A stretch of 64,000 bases of DNA, taken from the NCBI RefSeq assembly GCF_014649115.1, contig NZ_BMSK01000006.1:287367-351366 (forward strand), read 5' to 3'. Position 1 is the first letter of the stretch; each line of letters opens with the position of its first letter. Shown piece after piece: positions 1 to 8,312 of the stretch. Source of the DNA: Streptomyces eurythermus (lineage in GTDB: Bacteria; Actinomycetota; Actinomycetes; Streptomycetales; Streptomycetaceae). A program made the position numbers and the translations under genes. The notes under the pieces are model-generated. The model had not been told where the DNA came from, made no database searches, and saw nothing but the letters and a program-made list of their open reading frames with translations.

Positions 1-543
1 CGGGTGTATGACGTTGCGGTGCAGCCCCATCACACCGAGGCCCGCCGCCACGGCGACCGTCTTGTGCGCCACCACCCACAGACGGCCCGGAAACCGTTCC
101 ATCTCCTGCGGGAAGCCGGCCGACGGGTTCAGCGCGCGGTAGCCGGCGTCCTGCAGGGCCCGGGTGACCGCCCGGGCGGCGTGGTTGATCTGCTCGTCGG
201 CCTGGTGGAACTCCTGGTTCGCCACGCTGCGGGCGGGCGAGCGGTAGTTGTCGCGGTTCATCCGCACCACGAGCGAGACGAGGGTGCGGGTGCCCGGCAG
301 GGCGGCCAGCGCGTGCTCGCGTTCCCCGGCGAGGTCCGGGTGGTCGAGGCTCACCGCGGCCGCGTCGTCGGCACCGGCGGCGAGACACAGCTCCCGCAGC
401 CACTCCGCGTCGATCACCGGCGGGGGCCCGTCCGCCGCTTCGGAGTCACGGCGCGCGAGGACGGCCCGGACGGACGGATGGCCGGCGAGCTTCGCGGGCA
501 GTTTCGGCCGCCCGGCTCCCTCCGTGGCATGTGACTCGCGCAT
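1..543 (-). CDS. QueG/reductive-dehalogenase-like iron-sulfur protein, partial
   Basis: Only the first 181 codons are in the window; the C-terminus lies beyond the left edge. The start at 543 is preceded by a strong AGGGAGGG ribosome site. The visible part (SLVVRMNRDNYRSPARSVAN, later GLGVMGLHRNVIHP) matches the N-terminal half of epoxyqueuosine-reductase/reductive-dehalogenase-like proteins, which bind a cobalamin and carry 4Fe-4S clusters in the C-terminal half. Those cysteines cannot be checked here. It lies 90 bp downstream of an ATP-grasp gene and an exporter gene on the same strand. The substrate is unknown; a role in true queuosine synthesis is not implied by this context. Confidence 0.72.
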   Translation of the reverse strand, partial: MRESHATEGAGRPKLPAKLAGHPSVRAVLARRDSEAADGPPPVIDAEWLRELCLAAGADDAAAVSLDHPDLAGEREHALAALPGTRTLVSLVVRMNRDNYRSPARSVANQEFHQADEQINHAARAVTRALQDAGYRALNPSAGFPQEMERFPGRLWVVAHKTVAVAAGLGVMGLHRNVIHP

Positions 544-557
544 CCGACACCCTCCCT

Positions 558-608
558 GTGAGTTGGATTTTCAAACTCACTATGCCGGGAGAAGGGACCG
601 GTCGGCAA
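558..608 (-). promoter_or_regulatory. Promoter and palindromic operator of the iron-sulfur protein gene
   Basis: A 23-bp imperfect palindrome at 558-580 has perfect 7-bp arms, GTGAGTT and AACTCAC, around an AT-rich centre that is unusual in this DNA. Reading leftward, TTGCCG (608-603) and CATAGT (584-579) with an 18-bp spacer form a plausible promoter, so the palindrome covers the start site. This suggests the gene has its own regulated promoter as well as possible read-through from upstream. The cognate regulator is not identifiable here. Confidence 0.5.
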
Positions 609-633
609 GATCCCCGTCCCCGGGTGACCGGCG

Positions 634-2010
634 TCACGGGCCCGGGAGCAGCAGCACCGTGCTGGAGACCGCTCCCGCCGCGGTGTTCACCGGCGCACCG
701 GGGGCCGTCCCGGGGCTCGCGTGACGGATGTAGGCGCCCGCCGTACGGCCGTTGAGCAGGAACGGGGAGACGACGAACGGCACCCGGGCCGTCTCCCGCG
801 CGCCGTCGACGCTCCGGAAGCGCATCCACGTGGTGTCCGGCACGATCCGGCGCTGCAGGACCAGCGTCTCCTCGAGGGACCGCCGCGCCAGCAGGTCGAC
901 CCAGTCACCTGCGGAGACCTCGGCGCCGGCGACGAAGCCCGTACCGCCGTGGCCGCGCGACGGTTTGACGACGAGACCGGCCCGCTCCCGCGCGGCGCGC
1001 GCCAGGACGTGCCGGCGCCGTTCGGCGGATTGCCCGGGGCCCAGCCACGCCGTCCACGGCACATGCCCCAGGACCAGCGCCCGGTCGGAGGGCGTGTACA
1101 GGTCCAGATCCTCGTGCATCCAGGCCAGCACCTGCTTGGCGCTGAGCAGACACGCCGCTTCCGGCACGAACAACCGCACGCTCCGGGCCCGTACCGCCTC
1201 GCCCAGCACCCCGAGGGCCGCCGTGTCCGCCACCACGGAACCGGCGAACTGATTGAAGAGCACATCGACGCGGTCCCCGCCCACCCACAGTCCGTCGGCG
1301 CCACCGCGCACCTCGGACAGATCCGCGACCGTCACCTCCAGCCCCACCGCCTCCGCGGCCTGCGCGGCCGGCCGCAGATAGCGGCGCAGCGCGCCGGCGT
1401 CGCCCAGCTTCGCCGCGATGCCCGAGGTCGCCCGCCAGGTCGGCACCAGCACCCGGCGGCGCCCGCCGTCCGGCACCGGCGCCGGTACCGCTCCGGCGAG
1501 GGCCAGCGCTCTGGCGCGCAGGGTCGACGGCGGCTCCTCGGCCGGCGTGCCGTCCGGCCAGTCGCGGGCGAAGGCGGCACTCCGTCGCTCCAGGCCCGGA
1601 ACGCCGTAGATGTTGGGGCCGGCGTTCAGTTCCACGAACCAGGGCCTGCCCCCGGCCACCAGCGCGTCGGGGCGGGCCATGCGCAGCAGCGCGGGGTCGG
1701 ACAGCCGCTGCGCCGGGTCCAGGAGCCGCGGCTCACGGTGGTCGTCCAGCGCCCGGCACAGCTCGCCGGCGGTCCCGGCCCGGCGCCGGCAGGCGAGGAG
1801 CGCGCACCGCAGCACGCCCGCCGCCAGCTCGCCGAACCGCTGGTAGTCCACCGCGGCGAAGACCAGCGGGCGCAGCGCCTCCCACCGGCCCGGCAGCGCG
1901 TCGAGAACCCACCAGTCCGCCTCGGCGGCACGGCGCAGCGACTCCGAGCGGGCCCCGCCGGGCAGCCGGGACCACAGATCGCACAGGGTCACATCCGGGG
2001 CGCTCGCCAC
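634..2010 (-). CDS. ATP-grasp-fold ligase-like protein
   Basis: 458 residues from a GTG start with a GGAGGGAGG ribosome site. It resembles ATP-grasp/glutathionylspermidine-synthase-like proteins. An N-terminal block around residues 120-150 (VELNAGPNIYGVPGLERR) is followed by a central block ending DVLFNQF, and near residue 340 comes the nucleotide-binding-type strand VVKPSRGHGGTGF, then TLVLQRRIVPDTTWMRF. Such enzymes join a carboxylate to an amine using ATP. It sits between a DHA2 exporter (upstream) and an iron-sulfur reductase-like gene (downstream), which suggests a small biosynthetic unit with export. No substrate can be assigned. The fold-level call is fairly safe; the reaction is inference. 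Confidence 0.68.
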   Translation of the reverse strand: MASAPDVTLCDLWSRLPGGARSESLRRAAEADWWVLDALPGRWEALRPLVFAAVDYQRFGELAAGVLRCALLACRRRAGTAGELCRALDDHREPRLLDPAQRLSDPALLRMARPDALVAGGRPWFVELNAGPNIYGVPGLERRSAAFARDWPDGTPAEEPPSTLRARALALAGAVPAPVPDGGRRRVLVPTWRATSGIAAKLGDAGALRRYLRPAAQAAEAVGLEVTVADLSEVRGGADGLWVGGDRVDVLFNQFAGSVVADTAALGVLGEAVRARSVRLFVPEAACLLSAKQVLAWMHEDLDLYTPSDRALVLGHVPWTAWLGPGQSAERRRHVLARAARERAGLVVKPSRGHGGTGFVAGAEVSAGDWVDLLARRSLEETLVLQRRIVPDTTWMRFRSVDGARETARVPFVVSPFLLNGRTAGAYIRHASPGTAPGAPVNTAAGAVSSTVLLLPGP

Positions 2011-2020
2011 GTCCGCCTCC

Positions 2021-2285
2021 CTCCGCTTCCATCGTGCGGGAGCGTCGGGCGTCGTGCCCGTGCGGCTTGCGTCGTGGGGCCGCGCAGGGTGTCATCGGGG
2101 CCGTGCGGCTCGTCCGTCTCGCTCCGCTTCCCATCGTGCGGGAGCGCCCGGGTTCGTGCCCGCACGGGTTGCGCCGTCGGCCGCAGAGGGCCACACAGGG
2201 CCGTCCGCCCCTCTCCGCTTCCCAGCCTGCGGGAGCGTTCGGCCCCGTGCCCGCGCGGGCTACGCCGTCGGCCGTACCAGCCCGC
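2021..2285. repeat. Three imperfect ~95-bp direct repeats overlapping the exporter 3' end
   Basis: Copies begin at 2021, 2122 and 2213, each opening with CTCCGCTTCC and a GCGGGAGCG block, then GTGCCCG and a GCGG/GCGC-rich stretch. The third copy runs into the 3' end of the DHA2 exporter (stop at 2262-2260). The second copy contains the same last codons with the stop changed, so the array looks like tandem duplication of the gene end plus its downstream sequence. The first copy abuts the ribosome site of the ATP-grasp gene. Confidence 0.75.
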
Positions 2286-3849
2286 CCGGCTCGTCGGCCG
2301 GCGCCGTCGTCGGCGTGCGGACCATCAGGTAGGTGCACACCGCCACCACGGCCGTGCCCGCGGCCCCCGTGTACAGCGCCGCGTGCAGACCGTCGAGGAA
2401 CGCGGCATGGAACCAGCGGCGCACCGCACCGGCGCCCGGACCGGCGAGCGCCGCCGCCGGCCCGTGGGCCAGGGCACGGTCGGCCAGCGCGGTCGCCTGG
2501 TCCGCCGGGAGGACGGCCTCCGCCTGGCGCAGGAACGACTCCCGCATCCGGGAGTTGAGCACCGCCCCGAGCGCCGCCACGCCGGTCACACCGCCGAGTT
2601 CGCGCAGCGTCTCGGCGATCGCGGTGGCCATGCCGGCCCGTGGTCCGCGTACCCGCTGCACGACGATGACGTTGACCGGTACGAAGGTCAGGCTCACGCA
2701 CACCCCGATGACCGGCAGGACCCAGCAGTACTGGGCGTAGCGCGCGTGCTCCCCGTACCCGGCGAGCCCCGCCAGCGCGAGCGGGCACAGCGTGACGCCG
2801 ATCAGCAGCGGCCGGAAGGCGCCCCGGCGCGCGGACAGCCTGCCCGCGACGGGGCCGGTGACCACGATGAACGCGGACGCCAGCAGGAAGACGAGGCCGG
2901 CGCCGGCCGGCGACCAGCCGAGGATGTACTGGAGGTACAGCGACAGGAAGAAGATCGCTCCGAACAGGGCCAGGCTCGTGGAGAAACCGGCCAGCGCGGC
3001 CACCGCGCAGAGCCGGTCGCGGAAGAAGGACAGATCGATCATCGGCTCGGCGGCGCGCGCCTCCACGGCCAGCAGGGCGGGCAGCGCCAGCCCGGCCGCG
3101 GTGAACCCGGCGAGGACGGCCGGGTCGGTCCAGCCCTCCGACGGACCCTGGATGAGCGCGAAGATCAGCCCGCCGACACCGACGGCCGCCAGCGCCTGTC
3201 CGGGCAGGTCCCAGGGACGGCTGCGGCACGGCGGCGCGTACGGCAGGAAGAACGCGCCGAACAGCAGCAGGCCCACGCCGATCGGCACGTTGATGAACAG
3301 CACGCTCTGCCAGCCGAACCGCTCCACGAGCGGACCGCCGATCACCGGGCCCAGGGCGAGCCCCAGGCCGGACGCGGCACCGCGCAGCCCCAGCGCCCGG
3401 GCCCGGGAGGCGTCCTCGGGGAAGACCTGTCGCAGCAGTGCCGCGCTGGACGGCAGCAGCGCCGCGCCTCCCGCGCCCTGGACGACCCGGCCGGTGACGA
3501 GCGTCGCCCAGCTGTCCGCCGTGGCCCCGAGCAGCGACCCCAGGGTGAACGCGGCCAGTCCCGCGAGGAACAGCCGGCGCCGCCCGAGCCGCTCCCCGAC
3601 GATGCTGCCCGGCAGCAGGAAGGCCGCCAGGACCAGCGTGTACGAGGCCACGACCCACTCCAGGCCGCCGACGCCCACGGCCAGGTCCCTGCCGATGTCC
3701 GGCAGCGCGTTGTTCATCGCGAGGTTGTCGAGCATGACCATGAAGACGGCCACGGACTCGACGACGAGCACGGCACCGGGGCGGCAGCGCCGGGATCTGG
3801 GCTCGGCGGCGACGGCGGGCGAGGGCGGACCGGTACGCGGCAGGGACAT
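2260..3849 (-). CDS. DHA2-family MFS drug/metabolite exporter
   Basis: 529 residues from ATG 3849 (MSLPRTGPP). The open frame extends 145 codons further upstream, but that part is low-complexity Pro/Arg and is not protein-like. The first membrane helix carries VFMVMLDNLAMNNALPDIG, the DHA2 motif D1 region, followed by VVASYTL, GERLGRRRLF (motif A) and ALGPVIGGPLVERFGWQ (motif C), then further helices to about fourteen in total. It is a proton-coupled exporter in the membrane. It lies upstream of the ATP-grasp and iron-sulfur genes on the same strand, and may export their product. No regulator gene is adjacent. Confidence 0.88.
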   Translation of the reverse strand: MSLPRTGPPSPAVAAEPRSRRCRPGAVLVVESVAVFMVMLDNLAMNNALPDIGRDLAVGVGGLEWVVASYTLVLAAFLLPGSIVGERLGRRRLFLAGLAAFTLGSLLGATADSWATLVTGRVVQGAGGAALLPSSAALLRQVFPEDASRARALGLRGAASGLGLALGPVIGGPLVERFGWQSVLFINVPIGVGLLLFGAFFLPYAPPCRSRPWDLPGQALAAVGVGGLIFALIQGPSEGWTDPAVLAGFTAAGLALPALLAVEARAAEPMIDLSFFRDRLCAVAALAGFSTSLALFGAIFFLSLYLQYILGWSPAGAGLVFLLASAFIVVTGPVAGRLSARRGAFRPLLIGVTLCPLALAGLAGYGEHARYAQYCWVLPVIGVCVSLTFVPVNVIVVQRVRGPRAGMATAIAETLRELGGVTGVAALGAVLNSRMRESFLRQAEAVLPADQATALADRALAHGPAAALAGPGAGAVRRWFHAAFLDGLHAALYTGAAGTAVVAVCTYLMVRTPTTAPADEPGGLVRPTA

Positions 3850-3926
3850 GGCGTCGTCCAGACGGGGAGAGGGGCGGGGACAGGAGTCGGTGGAGCGGGC
3901 CAAGCGGTTCCGGGCCGGTGGAGCGG

Positions 3927-4022
3927 GCCGGGCGGATTCGGTTTCGGCGGATCGGGCCGGGCGGCCTCCGGTCCGGTGGAATGCGCCGGGCGGATTCGGT
4001 TTCGGCGGATCGGGCCGGGCGG
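3927..4022. repeat. 38-bp direct repeat, 58-bp period
   Basis: The stretch 3927-3964 recurs identically at 3985-4022 (key core GGATTCGGTTTCGGCGGATC), with a related but diverged continuation to about 4115. It lies in the 797-bp gap 3850-4646 between the exporter and DoxX, just upstream of the exporter start. The rest of that gap (4116-4646) shows only short hairpins and no convincing gene; a possible -10 TAGGAT occurs shortly before the DoxX gene. Confidence 0.8.
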
Positions 4023-4646
4023 ATCCGGGCGGTGGGCGGGTCGGGTGGGTTCGGTTGGTGGGTCGGGTCCCGTGGGGCGGATCGGTTCCGGTGGATCCGG
4101 TCAGCCGACCCGCTCGGCGAGGAGCCGCGGTACCCGGTCGAAAGCCCGGGCGGGACGGCCGGAGCAGCCGTACCCTTCCCGCCGGGCGCGGTGGGCGAGC
4201 TCCGGATGTCGTCCGGGGAATTCCGTGCCCGAACCGGACTGATGGGCGCCTCGCCCGGGGAAAAGGACTGCGATCACCTGGCAAAAGGTACGCGTTCCAC
4301 GCCGGAACGAGGTCCGATGACGGCGAAGATCACTGACAGAGGTGAGGCGCGTACCCCTGGCGGGCATCATGCGGATGATCGGACAAGATGCCGCAATGGC
4401 AGGTGCGTTGATCGCGAGTGATCGGACCATGTGCCGTACGGGACAAATACGATCACGGTCATGACGACGGCCTGTTCTCCCGGGGCAATTCTGCCCAGGG
4501 TCGGTTCCCTCTTTCTTGCGTAGGATCGATAGGGGCGGTTCACCGCTGCGACCGCGGCGCGGGCCGTACCGCCTACCGGTGAGCCGGCGCCTGACCGGGC
4601 CGGCATGCGACAACTCCTGCTCGTGCGTCCGTACCGGAGCACTCAG

Positions 4647-5201
4647 ATGACCAAGCGCGACACGGACCGGTCCTCGACTGCCACGCAGACAGCCGCACGG
4701 CGGACCCTCGCACCCGGGGTGACCGCCGGTGACTGGGGGCTTCTCCTCCTCAGACTGACCTTCGGGCTCCTCATGGCGGCCCACGGCGCCCAGAAACTGT
4801 TCGGCCTTTTCGGTGGACCGGGACTGACGGCCACCGGCAAGGGATTCGCCGGCCTCGGCTATCACCCGGGGAAGGTGTTCGCGGTGATCGCCGGCCTCTC
4901 CGAGTTCCTCGGCGGCCTCGGTCTGGCCGTCGGACTTCTCACCCCGCTCGCGGCCGCCGCGCTGATCGGAGTGATGATCAACGCGATGGCGACGGTGACC
5001 TGGGCGAACGGCCTGTGGGACGCGGACGGCGGCGTCGAGTACAACGTGGCCATCGCCGTCGTCGCCCTGACCGTGGCCGCGACCGGCCCGGGCCGGCTGG
5101 CTCTCGACCGCTTCTTCCCCTGGCGCAGCGGCGGCTGGCCCGAAGCGGGTGTCGCCCTGGTACTGGGAGGCATCGGCGCCGCGATCGCACTGATCCTGTG
5201 A
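4647..5201 (+). CDS. DoxX-family membrane protein
   Basis: 184 residues from ATG 4647 (MTKRDTDRSST), preceded by GGAG nine bases upstream. A start 14 codons earlier is open but has no ribosome site. Four membrane segments are visible: LLLLRLTFGLLMAAHGAQKL, VFAVIAGLSEFLGGLGLAVG, AAALIGVMINAMATV and the C-terminal AGVALVLGGIGAAIALIL. The HGAQKLFG motif near the end of helix one is the DoxX signature. Family members are quinone-linked or thiol/redox-associated membrane proteins. The next gene, on the opposite strand, is glutaredoxin-like, which fits a redox role but does not prove it. Confidence 0.88.
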   Translation: MTKRDTDRSSTATQTAARRTLAPGVTAGDWGLLLLRLTFGLLMAAHGAQKLFGLFGGPGLTATGKGFAGLGYHPGKVFAVIAGLSEFLGGLGLAVGLLTPLAAAALIGVMINAMATVTWANGLWDADGGVEYNVAIAVVALTVAATGPGRLALDRFFPWRSGGWPEAGVALVLGGIGAAIALIL

Positions 5202-5349
5202 AGGCCGGCTGCCGGGCGCCTGCTTCCGGCGGGTCACCGGCCTGACCGAGACCGGCGGCCGCACGACGTACTCGCCCTGCTGCCGGCGTACTCACACCAC
5301 TGCCCGGCGTAGTCACACCGCTGCCGGCCGGCAGCACCACGCGTGCCGA

Positions 5350-5775
5350 TCAGAGCTGGGCGCGCACCCATCGTGGGTCGGGGTTGACGTACGGCCGGCC
5401 CGCCACCACCACGGTCGGCACGGTCTCGGCACCACCGTTGACGGCCCGCACCGCCGCCGCGCCCGCCGGATCGCGCCAGATGTCGACCCAGTGCAGCCGA
5501 CGGGCGTCCCGGCCCAGCCGGAACCGCAGACGCAGGCAGTACTTGCACCCCGCCCGCCAGTAGACGATCGGCCGGCCGTCGACCGCACCGCGCTCCCGCG
5601 CCTCCACCGCGCCGACCGGCCGCGGAAACACCAGCGGGGAGTGCGTGACCGCGAGCAGCGCGAACACCAGCCACACCGCGACACCCGCTCCGGCGGACCC
5701 GTCCACGGCCCGCACAGCCGCGACGAGCGAGCCACAGCCGACGAACAGGAGGGGCAGCAACCAGGCACGCATCAT
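5350..5775 (-). CDS. Membrane-anchored glutaredoxin/mycoredoxin-like protein
   Basis: 141 residues from ATG 5775; a second ATG follows directly. Two hydrophobic segments (WLLPLLFVGCGSLVAAV and AVWLVFALLAVTHSPLVF) lead into a glutaredoxin fold beginning PIVYWRAGCKYCLRLR, with a C-x-x-C active site, and a cis-Pro loop TVPTVVV further on. Mycoredoxins reduce mycothiol-mixed disulfides using such a motif. The N-terminal membrane part would place the domain at the membrane. The ribosome site is weak. DoxX lies next to it, end to end. Confidence 0.8.
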   Translation of the reverse strand: MMRAWLLPLLFVGCGSLVAAVRAVDGSAGAGVAVWLVFALLAVTHSPLVFPRPVGAVEARERGAVDGRPIVYWRAGCKYCLRLRFRLGRDARRLHWVDIWRDPAGAAAVRAVNGGAETVPTVVVAGRPYVNPDPRWVRAQL

Positions 5776-5945
5776 GATCAGGCAGCCTATCGGCAGGGCG
5801 AGTTGAGCGGGCCCAGACCGGTGTTCCCCGTGGCCACCACCGACCCGAGCGCGATTCGCCCTGGTGTGACGCGGAGCGGCCCGCACCGCTCCGAAGGACT
5901 TCGGGTGGGTGCGGGCCGATCCCGGCAATGTCTCTCCGGGGCCGG

Positions 5946-7448
5946 TCAGGCCGCCTTCGTGGGCTGCCGGGCGGGCTCGGGAGGGAGGGGTGCCGCGGTG
6001 GTCCGGCGCGGCGGGGCCAGTGCGGCGAAGATGGCCACCGCGCCGATCGCGCACACCGCGGCCGTTCCGTACAGGGCGAGGCGCAGGGCGTGGGTGAAGC
6101 CGTCGGCCAGCACGGCCGGGCCACCGCCGGACACGTCGCCCGCGGCCACCCTCGCCGCCAGTTCCCGTGATCCGACGCGGGTTTCGATGAGACTGACCAG
6201 GACCGCGCCGTACACGGCGATGACGATGGCCTCGCTGCCGATGCGCATGGTGTTGAGGAACCCGGTGGCCATACCCGCCTGTTTGGGCTCGACGAGGCTC
6301 ATCGCCGCACCGTCGCCCACGCCGAACGACACCCCCGCGCCCAGCCCGGTCATCAGCAGCGGGCCGGCGATCGCGGCGAGGGAACCGCCGGGGCTGATCA
6401 CGGTGAGCCACGCGTTCCCGCCGGCGAACATCAGCAAGGACAACGTGATCAGCGTACGGGGGGACACGCCCCGGTTGACCAGGCCCCCGGACAGCGGCGG
6501 GGCCAGCAGCACCGGCGCGGTCATCAACAGCAGGACCGTTCCCGCGCGTTGGGCGGAGAAGCCGCTCGCCCCCACGAGATAGGTGGGCAGGTACGTCAGC
6601 AGCGTCACGAAGCCGAACGTCGACACCACGGGCACCATGCACAACGCGAAGAAGCGGCGGTTGCGCACCAGCGTCAGATCGAGGACGGGGGCCGCGGAAC
6701 GCGACTGGAGGACGACGAACAGCACCAGCAGACCCGCGCCGCCGGCGAGCAGCGCCGCCACGCCGGGGCTCGTCCAGCCCCATTGCGGGCCCTGGACCGC
6801 GCCCAGGACGAGCAGGCCGAGGCCCGCGACGAACACCAGCGCGCCCGTCGCGTCCAGCCGGGGACGGTGCGGGGCGCGGGACTCGGCGACGAAGCCGACG
6901 CCCGTCAACGCCACGGCGAGCAGGGCCGCGTGCAGTCCGAACGTGGCGCGCCAGCCGAGCGTGCCGACCAGCCAGCCGGACAGGGTCGGCCCCACCGCCA
7001 GCCCGACGCCGGCGGCACTGCCGAGGGCCGCGAAGGCGCGGGTGCGGGCGGCACCGTCGAAGGCCGTGGCCAGGATCGCGCCACCGCTGGCGAACACCCC
7101 GGCCGCGCCGATTCCCGACAGGGCGCGGGCGAGGTCCAGCAGGACGACACCGGGTGCGACCGCCGCGGCGAGCGAACCGGCGGCGAACACCGCCGACCCC
7201 GTCGCGAAGGCCCGCCGGCGCCCGACCAGGTCGGCCGCGGACCCGGCGACCAGCATGAACGAGGCGAACGTCAGGTTGTAGGCGTTCATGACCCATTGCA
7301 GGGGCGCGCCCGCGGTGTGCAGGTCCTCACCGATGCCGGGCAGTGCGACGGCCGCTCCGGAGATGGACATCGGCACGGTGGCGAAGGCGAGTAAGACCAC
7401 GGCCAGCGTGATCGCCGGACGTGAGCGGCCCGTGGAAACGGTAGTCAC
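5946..7448 (-). CDS. DHA2-family MFS exporter with a TTA codon
   Basis: 500 residues from GTG 7448, chosen because GAAGGAG precedes it; the frame is open 39 codons further but crosses the operator. Motifs include ISGAAVALPGIGEDL, WVMNAYNLTFA, LVGRRRAFATG (motif A) and VGPTLSGWLVGTLGWR (motif C); about fourteen helices. Codon 19 is TTA (7394-7392), so translation may depend on the bldA tRNA. A TetR regulator is divergent, with its operators inside the shared promoter region, as in classical efflux pump/repressor pairs. The substrate is unknown. Confidence 0.88.
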   Translation of the reverse strand: MTTVSTGRSRPAITLAVVLLAFATVPMSISGAAVALPGIGEDLHTAGAPLQWVMNAYNLTFASFMLVAGSAADLVGRRRAFATGSAVFAAGSLAAAVAPGVVLLDLARALSGIGAAGVFASGGAILATAFDGAARTRAFAALGSAAGVGLAVGPTLSGWLVGTLGWRATFGLHAALLAVALTGVGFVAESRAPHRPRLDATGALVFVAGLGLLVLGAVQGPQWGWTSPGVAALLAGGAGLLVLFVVLQSRSAAPVLDLTLVRNRRFFALCMVPVVSTFGFVTLLTYLPTYLVGASGFSAQRAGTVLLLMTAPVLLAPPLSGGLVNRGVSPRTLITLSLLMFAGGNAWLTVISPGGSLAAIAGPLLMTGLGAGVSFGVGDGAAMSLVEPKQAGMATGFLNTMRIGSEAIVIAVYGAVLVSLIETRVGSRELAARVAAGDVSGGGPAVLADGFTHALRLALYGTAAVCAIGAVAIFAALAPPRRTTAAPLPPEPARQPTKAA

Positions 7449-7478
7449 GACGGAGGGCTCCTTCAGGAGACGGGCAAG

Positions 7479-7535
7479 AAGTGGCACCGAATGGCCACTT
7501 GGGCGACAGTGCCACTGAGTGGCATTAGCTGTCAA
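7479..7535. promoter_or_regulatory. Divergent promoter with two TetR-type palindromes
   Basis: Two inverted repeats built from the half-site AGTGGC: AAGTGGC-N8-GCCACTT at 7479-7500 and TGCCACT-G-AGTGGCA at 7510-7524. Leftward, TTGACA (7535-7530) is a consensus -35, and the second palindrome falls in its spacer, so bound repressor would block the exporter promoter. Rightward, TAGGCT (7557-7562) lies six bases before the regulator GTG, which implies a leaderless regulator mRNA. Confidence 0.72.
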
Positions 7536-7568
7536 AGGGCAACCGCGTCCGGGTGGTAGGCTCATGCC

Positions 7569-8189
7569 GTGAGTGACGATCTGCGCGAACTGCCGCTACG
7601 GGAACGGAAGAAGCTGCGCACGCGCCGAGCCCTGGCCGAGACCGCGCTCCGTCTGTTCACCGAACGCGGCTATGACGCCACCACGCTCGACGACCTGTGC
7701 GACGCGGTGGAGGTGTCCAAGCGGACCTTCTTCCGGAACTACCGGTCCAAGGAGGACGTCGCGCTCGCCGCCGACAGCGACCTGTGGTCGGCGTATCTGG
7801 ACCGCGTGGCCGTCGCGAGGTTGGACGGCCCGCTTCTCGAAGCGCTCCGGGCGGCCCTGAACGCCACCCTGGAGGACATGGACCCGGACTGGGAACGCCG
7901 GTTCCTGGCCACCCGTGAGCTGTCGGAGTCCGTTCCCGTGCTGCAGTCGCACAGCCTGGGGTACTGCCAGGACACCACCCGGGCCATGGTCGAGACACTG
8001 GCCGGCCGCTCCGGCGCCGGCGTGGATGACACGTGTCTGCGGCTCACCGTGGAGATCTTCGTCGCCTCCTGGCGCACGGCGTGCCTGCGCTGGACGGCTC
8101 AGGGCGGCCAGGGGGGCCGCGACGGCCTGACGGACCTCATCGAGCGGACCTTCGCCCTGATCCCCGACGCCCTCACCTGCGCCGCCTAG
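7569..8189 (+). CDS. TetR-family repressor of the adjacent MFS pump
   Basis: 206 residues. The N-terminal DNA-binding domain (residues 14-60: ALRLFTERGYDATTLDDLCD, then VSKRTFFRNYRSKEDV) is typical TetR/AcrR. The C-terminal half is a helical ligand domain. The GTG start directly follows a -10 element, so the transcript is probably leaderless. The palindromes at 7479-7524 between this gene and the pump are the likely operator, so it probably represses both. The ligand is unknown. Confidence 0.87.
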   Translation: MSDDLRELPLRERKKLRTRRALAETALRLFTERGYDATTLDDLCDAVEVSKRTFFRNYRSKEDVALAADSDLWSAYLDRVAVARLDGPLLEALRAALNATLEDMDPDWERRFLATRELSESVPVLQSHSLGYCQDTTRAMVETLAGRSGAGVDDTCLRLTVEIFVASWRTACLRWTAQGGQGGRDGLTDLIERTFALIPDALTCAA

Positions 8190-8312
8190 GCTCCGTCGGC
8201 TCTACGCCGGCCGGCGGACGCCTGGAATGCGGCGGGGCGGGGACCACCCTCCGCCGGCGGTTCTGAACAAGAGCGGCGCGCCGGCGGTCCCGGCCGTGGC
8301 GCGCCCGGGCCG

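Noticed and set aside
721..4242. A 1173-codon open frame on the plus strand opposite the ATP-grasp and exporter genes
   Set aside because: The translation is Arg/Gly/Pro/Gln-rich with no family resemblance, and it lies antisense to two well-supported genes; typical high-GC shadow frame.
3850..4284. An N-terminal extension of 145 residues on the DHA2 exporter
   Set aside because: Low-complexity Pro/Arg sequence encoded by DNA repeats; the protein family begins right after ATG 3849.
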